This document shows positions 27,290-38,238 of a stretch of DNA of 64,000 bases, piece by piece. Position numbers and translations under genes: made by a program. Source of the DNA: Typhlomys cinereus (Eukaryota > Chordata > Mammalia > Rodentia > Platacanthomyidae). How positions within the stretch are numbered: the stretch's first letter is position 1; each line of letters begins with the position of its first letter. The stretch covers positions 682,001 to 746,000 of the forward strand of contig JALPQD010000242.1 in the NCBI GenBank assembly GCA_023101885.1. Direction: 5' to 3'. The notes beneath the pieces are model-generated. The model saw nothing but the letters and a program-made list of their open reading frames with translations, had not been told where the DNA came from and made no database searches.

Positions 27290-27960
27290 GTTCCCCACCA
27301 TCCTGGAACAGCTGGCTTGATAGATGGTGGAATGGCCTTTTAAAGGAACAATTACAGCATCAATTATGTGGTAATAGTCTGGAGGGATTGGGCAGAATTC
27401 TCCAAAAGGCAATATATGACTTAAACCAGCGTCCAATATATGGCACTGTGTCTTTTATAGCCAGGATTCATGGGTCCAGGATTCCTGGGTGGAAACAGGA
27501 ATAGCTCCCCTTACTATCAACCCTAGTGACCCATTAGGAAAATTTTTGCTTTCTGTTCACATAAGCCTGTGTTCTACTGGCTTAGAAGTTTTGGGTCCAG
27601 AGCAGAGAATGTTTCTGCCAGGAGACACAGCAAATATTCCTTTGAACTGGAAACTCAGGCTTCCTCCTGGTTATTTTAGACTTCTGATGCCCTTGAGCCA
27701 ACAGGCTAAGAAGGAATAACAGTGTTAGGAGGGGTGATTGACCCACACCACCAAGGGGAAATTGGACTGGTTCTCCACAATGGTGGTAAGGAAGAATATG
27801 TCTGGAGTGTAGGAGATCCACTAGGGCGTCTCTTGGTATTACCATGTCCTGTGATTAAGGTCAATGTGAATTACAGCAACCCAACACAGGAAAGACAGTA
27901 AATGGTCCAGTTCCTCCAGGAATGAGAGTATATGTAACCCCTCCAGGTAAGGAGCTAAGC
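27290..27960 (+). pseudogene. pol: Integrase C-terminus plus dUTPase of ERVL pol (remnant)
   Basis: The first ~60 codons read RWWNGLLKEQLQ, then ILQKAIYDLNQRPIYGTVS, the end of the integrase core after its catalytic glutamate and the helix that follows. A frame change occurs near 27490. The next frame contains a dUTPase-like domain: IPLNWKLRLPPGYFRLL (27631-27690), then, after stops, IDPHHQGEIGLVLHNGG and DPLGRLLVLP (27735-27850). A dUTPase downstream of integrase is a hallmark of ERVL pol, unlike betaretroviruses where it lies with protease. At least two stops and one frameshift inactivate it. Confidence 0.8.
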
Positions 27961-28396
27961 CTGTGGAAGTGCTTGCTGAAGGTGGAAGAAATACAGAATA
28001 GGTAATAGAAGAAGGTAATTATAAATACCACCTAAGGCGACATAACCAGTTACAGAAATGAGGATTATGATTGCCATGAGTGCTCCTGGTTCAGACTGTC
28101 AAGAATAGGCTTGTGCATGTGCACATACTCTAAGAAAATAATTGTGTTATGTAATATGTTACTCTATACTTATGTGATGAAATGTTGTAATCTACATTAT
28201 GATATTTTGTTATGGGACACTAAAGACAAAGCATTTCTCAAGGGGCATTGTCATTAATCTTGTAAAAATATTGCATGTGCAGTTGTATGTGGATAGCTAT
28301 ATTAGGCAGAATTATGAATCTTACTGTTTTTATTTGGAGATTTTTAAGGGCCTAATGAAATGTCATTTGGTGTCAAGTTGACAAGGGGTGGAATTT

Positions 28397-28909
28397 TGAT
28401 AGTTAAGCTTTGGTGTCAACTTGACCACCTGGTATTAACTAAGCTGGGCTGACACCACCCCTGGAAAGGATCAACTGAGACTAGTTGATAGGATTGTACC
28501 CACTCTAGATCCTATCAGAATCTCCAAAGCTCTCATAGCATCTTCCCAGTACTGCATCATATAAAAAGGACCCACCAAATAGAACAGATGCCTTATTGCA
28601 GCTGTGCTAGGAATCGCTCTTCCTTCTGGCCATCTGGTTTCTTTGACCCTCTAGCCTTCCAATCCACCAAGTTGTTGTCAGCTAGCATACATACTTTAGG
28701 AATTATCCAGCATTCAACCATCACCCACTTGACTACAAACTGAACAGCTACCAGCAGCTATTGTTGGACTAAATCGGGTACTGGCAGCCATCGTTGGACT
28801 ACCTCAGAAATACTGTAAGCTGACTCAGTACATTCCCTACATTTTTACATATATATATATGTATCTTTCATTGTGTCAATTCTCCATCTCTAGGGACTTG
28901 ACTAATAAA
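28397..28909 (+). repeat. 3' LTR of ERVL provirus
   Basis: Starts TGATAGTTAAG. It is longer than the 5' LTR mainly because of an imperfect tandem duplication around 28740-28800 (two copies of a 'cagctac/ggtactggcagcca..cgttggact' segment) and an AT dinucleotide stretch at 28850-28862. The AATAAA seen in the 5' LTR is lost here (CATACA near 28686). It is followed directly by satellite. Confidence 0.85.
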
Positions 28910-31900
28910 CTGGGACATCACAATCTCACTGTGACATCACAACTTCCCCAGTGACATCACAACCTCACAGTGACACCACAGCCTCATTGTGACATCACAG
29001 CCGTACTGTGCCATCAAAGCATCACTCTGACATAAAACTTCACCTCTGACATCAAAGCCTCATTGTGACATTGCATCCTCAGTTTGACACAATAAATTCA
29101 CTGTGATATTGGAGCCTCACCAATGACAATACAGCCGCACCAATGTCAGAGTCTCCATGTGAAAGCACAGTCACTACTAACATCACAACCTCACTATGAC
29201 ATCACAGACACAATGTGCCAGCACAATCTCACTGTGACATCACAGCTTCACCTGTAGCATCAGCATCACCAGCAACATTAGAACACTATCACTGTCGAAA
29301 CTATGACAACACAGCCTTTGCCATCACAGCCTCACAGTGACCTCACAGACTTCCCACTGACACCACAGGCTCACCTGGTAATCATAGACTCATTGTGACA
29401 TCAGTCTTGCCACTGACATCACAGCCTTACTGTGATATCACAGCTTACAGAGTGATATTAACTCAGGCAGACATGACAGCCCACAGCATCATACAACATT
29501 CACATTGACATCACAGCATCAGTGTGACATCATGGCCTCAACAGTGACAGCATAGCCCCACCTGTGACATCAGCACCACCATTGACAATAGTTGGAACAC
29601 TGACATTACTACCACAGCAGTGACAATACAGCCTTTGTCATCACAGCCTCACCAGTGTCACTGACACTCTAGCCTCATCAATGACATCATAGACTCATTA
29701 TGACATCGTTCTCACCACTGATATTCCAGCTGTATTGTGATAGCACAACTTTACCTGTGATAGTACAGCCTCATTGTGACACCACACCATCCCTACTGAC
29801 ATTGTAGCCTCACTGTGACATCAACCTTGCCACTGACCTCACAGTCTCACTGTGAACTCACAGCCTCATTGTGACATCATAGCTACACCATGCTATCAAA
29901 GCATCACTGTAATTGAAGCTTCACCTGTGACATCATAGCTTCACTGTGACCTCAGGCTTGCCATTGATATCACAGTCTCACTGTGAACTCATAGCCTACC
30001 CTGTGACATCAGGCACACGGTGACATCAAAGCCTCATGGTGCATCACAGCCTCACCAGTGACATGCCAGCTTGAATGAAAATCATACCCTCATCACTCAC
30101 ATAAGCCTCCTTGTGATATCACAGCCTAACCACTGAAATCATATCCTCACTGTGATGTCATAGTCTCTCTTCAATGACATCACAGTATCACGGTCATTTC
30201 ATGGCATCACTGGTGACACCGCAGCCTCTATGTGACATCACAATCTTGCCACTGACATCACAGTCTCACTTGGACCTCACAGCCGTGACATCACAAAGTC
30301 CCTGTGATATTACAGGCCTATGGATTCACCAAAGACACATAGTGACATCAAAGCCTAATGGTGGCATCACAGCCTAACAGTGACCTCACAGCCTTTCCAC
30401 TGACACCACATGACAGCCTCCACACAGATAGCACAGGCTCATGGTGACATGACAGTCTCAGCAGTGACAACATAGCATTTGCCATCATAAACTGTGACAC
30501 CACATAGTCACATGTTACATCACTGCCTCATTGTGACATCAATCTTCACAAATACATCAGAGTTTCAGATTGATCTGACAACCTAATGGTGAAATTACCC
30601 TTGCCACTTACATTACAACTTCCACAGTGACCTCACAGGCTCACTGTGACATCACAGTCTCACCACTACATCCTAAACTCACTGTGAAATCCAGGCATCA
30701 CCCCTGGTAACACCCCTGGTAACTGACACAAAATAGGGTGACCACTGACATCATAGCCTCAACGGTGACATCATACTCACTATGACAACTTTCTCATCAC
30801 TGACATTCCAGCCTTATTATGATATCACACCTTCACCAGTGATATAACAATCTCATTGTGATATCAGCCTCTACTAACATCACAGTCTCACTATGCCATC
30901 CAAACCTCTCCAGTGACATCACAAAATCAGTGTTGTCAAAGCCTAACTGTACCATCATAGCCACATTGTGTCATTACAGCCTCACTGTGTCATTACAAAC
31001 TGACAGTGCCATCACAGTCTCACTGTGACATCACAAACTCACTGTGACATTAGGCCTTGCCACTAACATAATAGCCTCATGGTGACATCATATACACACC
31101 TCTGACATAGCCTCACTGTGACATCACAGCCTCAATGTGATATCACAGAATCACCAGTGAAATGCCAGTCTCACTGTGACATCATACCGTCATCACTCAC
31201 ACCAGCTTCATTCTGATATCACAACCTAAACACTGAAATCACATCTTTACTGTGATGTCATAGTCTCACTCCACTGATATCTCAGCTTCACTATGATTTC
31301 ACTACATCACTAGTGACAACACACCCTCATTATGACATTGTTGCCTCACCTCTGAGTTTGTAGCCTCACTGTGACATAACAACCTCACTATGACATCACA
31401 TGTTCACCTCTGAAATCATTGCCTGACTGTGACATCATGGCAGCAACTCTGACATTATAGCCTCACTGTTTCATCCCAGCCTCACTATGACTTCACAGGA
31501 TCACCTCTGAAATCATATCCTAACTGTGACATCAGCCTTGTCACTGACATCACAGTCTCACTTGGATCTCACAGCCTCCACCGTGACATCACCAATTCCC
31601 TGTGACATGACAAACTCATGGTGATACTACAGACACATGGTGACATCAAAGCCTCATGGTGGCATCACAGCTTCACAGTCACCTCACAACCTTCACACTG
31701 ATACCATAGGCTCACCTATTATATCACAGCCTCATTGTAGAATCAGTCTTACCACTGACATTACAGACTCACTGTAGCATCACAGCCTTACCAGTGAAAG
31801 CACAACCTCATCTGTGACATCAGATTTCCACTGCTATTAGTCAGAACACTGACAACACTACCACACCAGTCACAACACAGCTCTTGACGTCACAGACTCA

Positions 31901-32639
31901 CCAGTGTCACTGTCATGTTATTGACTTCAAGAATGACATCAGAGCCTCACCAGTGAAATCATAGACTCACTATGACATCTTTCTCACCACTGACATTCCA
32001 GCATTATTGTGACCTCACTCCTTCACCAGTGACATCACAACCTCATTGTGACATCAGCCTCACTACTAACATCACAGCCTCACTGTGCCATCCAAACCTC
32101 TCTAGTGACATTACAACATCCCTTTGTCTTCAGAGCCTGACAGTGACATTACAAACCGATAGTGACATCACAGACTCACTGTGACATCACAAACTCTCTA
32201 TGGCATCAAATTTGCCACTAACATAATAACCACATGGTGACATCACATACACACCTCTGACACAGCCTCACTGTGTCATCACAGCCTCCATATGACATCA
32301 CAGCCACACCACTGATAGGACAGGCTCACCATGTTATCAGAGTCTCAACAGTGACACCACAGCCTCATTGTGACATCATAACCTCAATGTAGCATCACAA
32401 CCTCACCAGTTATATTCCATCATCAATTCAACATCTCTGCCTCATCTCTCACATCAGTCTCACTTCTGAAATCACAGGCTAACCATTGACCTCAAAGATG
32501 TACTGAAACATTACAGCCTCATGGTGACATCACAGCCAGACTGTGATATCACAGCCTTCCCACTGGTATCCTACTTACCCTTACTAGGACACTGCATTTT
32601 CAACACAGAGAGCACAGGCTCACAGTGATATGACAGCCT
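28910..32639. repeat. 19-20 bp satellite array
   Basis: Satellite resumes in register after the ERVL provirus. It includes markers of the higher-order unit near 29360 and 31690, and a perfect CRE palindrome TGACGTCA at about 31885-31892. No gene is visible. Confidence 0.93.
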
Positions 32640-33032
32640 TGGGAGCCTGCCTGTCTCTGTTTTCCTCATAACTGAGCCATTTGTCAGAGAAGCACGCGAC
32701 CCTCTGCGATTTAACTCATCTGCCATAAATACCTCATCTGCCATAAAACCTTATCTGCCATAAATACCTCATCTGCCATAAAACCTTATTTGCCATAAAT
32801 ACCTCAGTCTCTTAGCAATGTTTCCTACCTGGCCAACAGGTTTTTTCCTGCCTAACCCCTGCCCTGGGAAGCCCCTTCCCCCCAAGAACTATATAAACTC
32901 TTCCCTCATTCAACAGAGTCAGAGCTTGACTGGAATCCTCATCTTGCTCTCGTTCTTTGTGTCTCCCGTCCTTCATTTGTTCTCCCCCCTCCCAGGTTAC
33001 CTGGTCTTCAGAGTGTCCTGTGGGCTGGGGCA
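32640..33032 (+). repeat. 5' LTR of betaretrovirus-like fragment
   Basis: Begins TGGGAGCC and ends GGGGCA. It carries a TATA-like TATATAAA at 32890-32897. U3 holds an internal tandem repeat (32722-32810) built from 'cataaatacctcatctgc' and 'cataaaaccttatctgc' alternating about two and a half times, a layout common for LTR enhancers. Confidence 0.75.
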
Positions 33033-33034
33033 CC

Positions 33035-33052
33035 TGGCACCTGAATGGGGAC
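33035..33052 (+). other. Primer-binding site, tRNA-Lys3-like
   Basis: TGGCACCTGAATGGGGAC, two bases after the LTR. It matches the tRNA-Lys3 site of MMTV-like viruses at 14 of 18 positions. The differences are mostly transitions. Confidence 0.75.
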
Positions 33053-33218
33053 CCGAGCCCAGGGAGCTTTGGACAAATGCTGTTTAACCACTGACAGCCC
33101 TCTCTCAGAGGATCAATGCGTTCCCAGCTGAGGAGAGAAGATCCTGTCTGCCATCACCACAGAGTCATCCGCCTGTGAGCCAGATCCAGTATTAAGGTAA
33201 GATTCAAACAACACAATT

Positions 33219-34540
33219 ATGGGACAGGTATTAAATAAGCATGACTTATTTTTAAAGAGACTCAAGGAGTCCCTCAAGACAGGAGGCACTAGGGTTAAGA
33301 AAAAAGACTTAAAAATTTGATTATTAGATTTTATTCAGGATGTCTGTCTTTGGTTCCCCCAAGAAGGCACTATAAATGAAAAACCTTGGCTTAGAGTTGG
33401 AAATTGTTTACAGGATTACTATAGGACCTTTGGTTTTGAAAAGGTTCCGGTCAAAACCTTTTCATATTGGAATCTCATTAATATATCATCCAGGTTTATA
33501 CTAAATCTCCTGATATTCAAAAGGTCATTTTAGAGGGAGAAAAGGTTTTACAATGCTGTTCGTGGCCCCCCTCAGCTGGCGGGTCAATTGCTATTGGTAT
33601 GCCCGCTCCTCCTTCAGGTCCCCGTCCCTCAGACAATCCCCCTCATATAGAGTCCCCTTCCCGTCATTTCTACCCCTCATTAGACATCCCAGAGACCTTT
33701 AACCCAGTGTCTGATGATGCCCTACCCCCTGATGAGGAAACTTCCTTAGGGGACAAGGCTGCTAAATATAAAAATCCTGACTGGCCTCCCCTAAAAGCCT
33801 TCCATTTTTACCCACCCCCCTATGCCTCGGCTCTTCTCTTTTGTGCCCCTGTTCTTCGTTCCAACAATTCCTTAGATCTTATCACTCAAGCCAAAGTTGA
33901 ACTCTCCCAACAGCCTCTTTAAAACAGTTCCTTCCACAAAAGAGAGAACATCTCACTCTAATAAAAGAATTTCTTGCCCTAGATTTAGAATTAATTCAAA
34001 CTTCTTAGTCTCCCCCTACAAGGTCAAAGCCTAAAAAATGCCAAACAGCCTCTAAAAGCCTTCAAATTTTCCCAGTAACCTGCAGCAAAACCTTTGCAAA
34101 TTCTCAGGAACCTCCCTCTTCCCGAGGGGAAGAAATTACTGAGACTGGAGATGAATCTGATACTCAGAGAGATGGAGAGAGTCCCTCGGACGAATCAGAC
34201 TCTGAGGACACCCCCACAAAAGGTCCAGGACCAACAATACCGCCGCCTAAGTTTAAAACATCTAAAAGATTTAAAAGTGGCAGTTTCCAATTATGGTCCT
34301 ACAGCGCCATTTATTGTAGCTTTACTAGAAAACCTGAGTGAGTGCTGGCTTGTCTCAAATGATTGGTATCATCTGGCCCGTGCCTGTCTGGCTGGCGGTG
34401 ATTTTGTTCTTTAGAGAACTAAATTTGCAGAAAATTGCAGAGAGATTGCCCTGAGCAATTCTCAACTGCCTAAGACTAAAAACTGGACCAGAGATAGATT
34501 TATGGGGCGATCTCCATATGAAGCTAATGAAATCTAAGCA
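33219..34540 (+). pseudogene. gag: gag (matrix to mid-capsid), truncated
   Basis: It starts ATGGGA (Met-Gly, the myristoylation context of matrix) after the splice donor. A stop appears ~35 codons in (near 33318), followed by the aromatic W-P and FSYWNLIN matrix segment. A proline-rich stretch follows in frame 33599-33922 (PAPPSGPRPSDNPPH, then FHFYPPPYASAL, which holds a PPPY late-domain motif). The 34094-34414 frame and its neighbour hold the capsid start ([18 protein letters not shown], then [18 protein letters not shown]). Three or more frameshifts and stops are present. The frame ends without the major homology region or zinc knuckles. Confidence 0.82.
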
Positions 34541-34570
34541 CTAACATTATATCTTCTACACTCACCTCAC

Positions 34571-35171
34571 AAGCTCTCAGTGACACAATGATATCACAGC
34601 CTCACTGTGGCATTATAACCTCATTTCTGACATCACAGACTCACTATCACATCACAGCCTCACCTCTGACATTATAGCCTCACTGTGACATAACAGGCTA
34701 ACTTCTGATATCATAGCATCAGTGACCCCATGGACATCCTGCCTAGCCTTGCTATGACACCACAGCCTCATCACTGACATCTCAGGCTCACAGACACTTG
34801 ACAGCTTCAACAGTGACCTCACAGCCATGCTGTGGCATCAGAGTCTCACCATTAACATCCCAGCCTCACTGTGACATTTCAGCCTCATCACTGACATCAG
34901 CCTCACTTCTAACATCACAGTCTAACCACTGAAATCTCAGCTGATCTGTGATGTCATAGTCTATCACCACTGAAATCAAAGCCTCACTGTGATATCACAA
35001 CTTCATGGTAACATCACAGCCTCACAGTGACATCACAGCCTCATAGTGACATCACAGTCTCTACTCTCACATCACAGCCTCATTGTTACTGCATAGCCTC
35101 ACCACTGACATGCTAGCTTCACTGTGCAATCCAATCACCCCTGGCATCACAGCCTCACTGTGACATAACAG
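34571..35171. repeat. 19-20 bp satellite array
   Basis: Satellite units, including 'tctgatatcatagcatcagtgacccc' near 34710. The block ends 'gacataacagg', exactly where the next LTR fragment starts. No gene is visible. Confidence 0.93.
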
Positions 35172-36051
35172 GATCCTATCCTTGCCTGAAAGAATGAAAG
35201 AGAAAAAAGACAAGAGCAAAGACTTATCTAGTTGAATGTCCCAGGTGTTGCAGTCCAAGCTGCAACCATGTATCCACAGCTTCTGTCCACAAGGTGGGCA
35301 AGGCTTTGGCAAATGGAGGACAGACAGACAACTCTCTGGGTTGAGTGAATCTGAACCCTTTATTGAAGATTTTAGCAGAGTTTATGTACTTAAAAATCCA
35401 GAGTAAAGGCCAGGGGATGTGTCAACATGCCTATGGAGAAAACATCAAAGAAAACCAGGATCAAATTCTTTACAGGATTATGTAAAACGTTTTCATTCAG
35501 GGTAACAAAGGAAGAGCAGAGATGACGTATTTTCTGTGTTGGAACAGACTTGATGTCTCTAGGTACAGTTAAAAAAGCATGACACTCAGTTGCTAAAAGC
35601 AAAGGGACAATGAATGTTTCAAAATAGATTTTCCCTGGTTAATGTATAAACATCAAATGTATGGGGGAGGGACTGTAAACTAGCTAGTCCCAAGAAAAAC
35701 AACAACAAAAACAAAGATCTAAGAACATATAAGAGGTAAACTTAAATTTCAGAGGGAGAAATCCTCCTGCCAGAGGCAAAATTTAATTTACACAGAGAGA
35801 GCCCCTAGCACCTAGCAATTGCCCATTCAGATGTTAATGAATCATTCCCCAGCCAGCAGGCTTTAGGCCAGAACCAGACAGTAATATTCAGACAGGCAGG
35901 AACACTAAGGCTTGACTATCCCCATATTTTCCTTATTTCTCTTTTTTATACCAAATAATGTCATGTCTTTTATTCAGAAGTTATTTCCTTGAAACAATAT
36001 TCTGTCCTTCTGGACCTTGTCCAAACAGTATGGTTGGATTAGTATGCAGCA
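35172..36051 (-). mobile_element. LTR plus short leader of the 4.5-9.1 kb class II family
   Basis: 35246-36051 is homologous to the LTR at 4531-5340. On the minus strand it runs from about TGCTGCATAC (36051) to CTGCAACA (35246), with an intact AATAAA on the minus strand at about 35361-35366. Beyond its 3' end, 35245-35172 on the minus strand is ~74 bp of leader, including a pyrimidine-rich stretch, before satellite. Because the leader follows the LTR, this is a 5' LTR end rather than a 3' one. The rest of the provirus is missing. Short minus-strand ORFs inside it are incidental. Confidence 0.78.
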
Positions 36052-36296
36052 CTAACTTCTGAAGTCATAGCATCAGTGACACCACGGACATCCTGCCTAG
36101 ACTCACTATGACACCACAGCCTCATCACTGAAACCTCAGGTTCACGGTCACATGACAGCCTCAACAGTGACACCACAGCCACGCTGTGGCATCAGAACTT
36201 CAACAGTAACATCCAATACTTACTGTGACATCTGAGCCTCATCACTGATATCAGCCTCACTTCTAACATCACAGCCTAACCACTGAAATCTCAACC
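36052..36296. repeat. 19-20 bp satellite array, short block
   Basis: It begins 'ctaacttctgaagtcatag', the exact continuation of the satellite text cut at 35171. It ends 'ctcaacc' at the gammaretroviral LTR. The text resumes as 'tcactatgac' at 53366, so the flanks of the large provirus join into one satellite unit. Confidence 0.93.
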
Positions 36297-36936
36297 TGAG
36301 AAACTTAAATAACAGGAAAAGAAAAACTCCTGTAAACAAGCTGACTCTGAGAGCATACTATCTCCAGAAAACCCACAAAAAGGTCCAACTAACCAACAAA
36401 GAATTGAGACATACACAAACAAAGCTGTTAAAAACAACAAAAACAAAAACCCAGATGCTGGGGCCTTAGATAAGGGGCTGAGAAGGGTCCAGATGTCCAG
36501 ATGCCTAGATAAGTAACTGATTCAAGATTTATGGTAACTGTGTTGAAGACAATGATGACTGATAAAATTCTTAAGGTTTCCAGTTTCCTGCTTAACAAAA
36601 TGTAATTTGTGACCAATTCCCTTCAGCCCTGTAGAAGAAACCCCCAGACCAATTTCAAATTGTATAAAAAACCCAAAAAAACTCAAGTTGGGGCTCCACT
36701 TTGCCTACTGCAAAATCCCTCTTGTACTTGCAACAGAACCGGTTCTTGGGTGTTCTTCAGAAATTCGGACTCTGGGTCCAACATATTGGTGGCCTGTATA
36801 AGGATCTGAGAGACCCCCAAGATCCCTATCTGGAGGGATCTTAGCCAGCCGTTAAGTTGCACATTCCCCACGGATGATTCTGTTTAACTGTTCTTGTTGG
36901 TGTCTGTGTTTTCTTCTGCTTTTTGTCCCTTTAAAG
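36297..36936 (+). repeat. 5' LTR of gammaretrovirus-like provirus
   Basis: Starts TGAGAAACTT and is homologous to 52682-53360 down to the shared 'gtccctttaaaggacc' end. TATAAA is at 36663-36668. Relative to the 3' LTR it lacks 42 bp after 36711, including the AATAAA. No standard tRNA-Pro or tRNA-Gln primer site is recognisable just after it, so the inner boundary is approximate. Confidence 0.8.
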
Positions 36937-36956
36937 GACCATGGTCACTTCAGTAA

Positions 36957-38050
36957 AGTAGGCAAGTGCGACTAAAGCAGAGGTGCCAGGAGATCATGAC
37001 CATGGAGACTCAGGGAGAAGTCTCAAGTCTTGGAGGAGGGGATGGAGCTCTCCTAACAGGTGGAGACAGGGTTCCAGGTTTTAGGATGAAATGGGTCATG
37101 GCCAGTGAATGGCGAGAGGCTGTCGTCCTACTTTCGTTGTTTTTGCCACTCAGGCAGGGGTTTGTCTTGACTAACAATATGGGACAGAATATATCTACCC
37201 CACTTAGTATTCTGACTCACCATGTCAAGGACGTTAGGGAAAGAGGATGTAATTTGAGTATGAATCTAAAATGTCCAAATTAGAGACTTTTTGTGAGGGA
37301 GTGGCCATCCTTTGGTGTAGGATGGCCACTAGAAGGGTCTTTTAAAACTTGAAATTGCTTCAAAAGGTAAAAGTTGTTTTTTCCACCCAGGAGGAGCAGA
37401 ACACCCAGAGCAGATTCCATACATCCTGGTCTGGCAGGATCTCCTGGAAAACCCTCTCGACTGGCTAAAGCCTTTTTTGTTCCCACAGAATCCGAAGCGT
37501 GTCCTGGTCGCCAAAAGTCCAGGACCCTCACCATTATCCCCTCTCTCCTTAACCCCATCTCCTCTACCCTTGCCCCCTTCCCCACCCCAAAACAAAGTAT
37601 CACATCCTTCCCTCTACCCAGTTTTACAGGATGACTTTTCCCCGGAGGATGTCATATCCCCACCTCCATACCATCCCCCAACCCTGCCTGTTGCTTTGTA
37701 CCTGGAGCCCAGTCCCGGGGCAGCAGCATCAGCACCAGAATTGCATCCAAAAGAGAGTAGGACGAAGAAGTGCCTTGGGAAATTGTGCCTTGGGGAGAGA
37801 AGGTCATTGAGGGATGGGCAGGGGGTCTGAGAAACCATCCCTTTCAATCTGCCACCATGACTGGGGGCTCAGATTCCCCTATCCTTCCCCTGAAACTGAT
37901 AGCCCTCACAATGAGATGGGGAACCAGTATCTACATTATTTCCGTTTTACTAGTAGTGACCTCTATAACTGGTGGAACTAGAATGCTACGTTTGCAGAAA
38001 ACCCTAAAGATCTGATTAATCTTCTGAGGCAGGGGGCCACAGGAGTAAAA
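36957..38050 (+). pseudogene. gag: gag of gammaretrovirus-like provirus, truncated
   Basis: Matrix begins at ATG 37179 (MGQNISTPLSILTHHVKDV), the gammaretroviral Met-Gly start. The same frame is open upstream to 36957 with a hydrophobic run before the ATG. A frameshift follows, then a proline-rich p12-like part in frame 37477-37830 with the late-domain motif PPPY at 37660-37671. The start of capsid is visible as LYNWWN (about 37970) and AENPKDLINLL. The rest of capsid, including the major homology region, and nucleocapsid are absent: a deletion joins the capsid N-terminus to protease DNA near 38030-38080. Several stops are present. Confidence 0.78.
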
Positions 38051-38059
38051 CAATATTCA

Positions 38060-38220
38060 TGCACTACATAAATAAATGTGGACCTAGGCATGGGCCGGGT
38101 ATCCCACTCTTTCATGATCATTCCTGAATTCCCATATCCTCTGATAGGACGTGATTAGCTCACAGCAGTAGGGGCCCACATCTACATCACCTTAGAATGG
38201 ATATAAGTTACAGATAAAAA
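38060..38220 (+). pseudogene. pol: Protease C-terminal remnant (pol)
   Basis: Translation of 38078-38200 gives VDLGMGRVSHSFMIIPEFPY, then PLIGRD, a stop, LTAVGAHIY. This is the last third of a gammaretroviral protease, with the conserved IPE-PYPLIGRD-L segment. The catalytic DTG motif and flap are missing because of the deletion from capsid into protease. It leads directly into RT. Confidence 0.72.
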
Positions 38221-38238
38221 GGGCAGCCTATTCAGATC

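Larger units (their letters stand above)
25997..28909 (+). mobile_element. ERVL (class III) provirus, internally deleted
   Basis: Complete in outline: 5' LTR (25997-26446), tRNA-Leu primer site (26452-26469), gag remnant, integrase tail fused to dUTPase, purine tract (28383-28394) and 3' LTR (28397-28909). The flanks CTGTG (25992-25996) and CTGGG (28910-28914) make a 5-bp duplication with one mismatch. Removing the element leaves a continuous satellite unit. The internal part is only ~1.95 kb. Protease, RT, RNase H and most of integrase are gone, with gag joined close to the integrase C-terminus. Confidence 0.88.
32640..34570 (+). mobile_element. Betaretrovirus-like provirus, 5' fragment
   Basis: 5' LTR (32640-33032), tRNA-Lys primer site (33035-33052), leader with a splice donor (AAG|GTAAGA at about 33194-33202) and a gag gene that stops abruptly inside capsid near 34540, where satellite resumes after ~30 bp of unclear sequence. 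There is no pol, env or 3' LTR. Its gag is closely related to the downstream gag segment at 42080-43240, but its LTR is unrelated to the LTRs at 38878 and 47492. Confidence 0.85.

Noticed and set aside
36690..36708. TTGGGGCTCCAC as a tRNA-Pro primer site
   Set aside because: It lies well inside the LTR, shared by both LTR copies and close to the TATA box, so it is part of the promoter/R region and not the primer site.
37280..37847. Overlapping minus-strand ORFs opposite gag
   Set aside because: Shadow frames of the proline-rich gag region; the GC-rich content gives few stops. No motif supports antisense coding.
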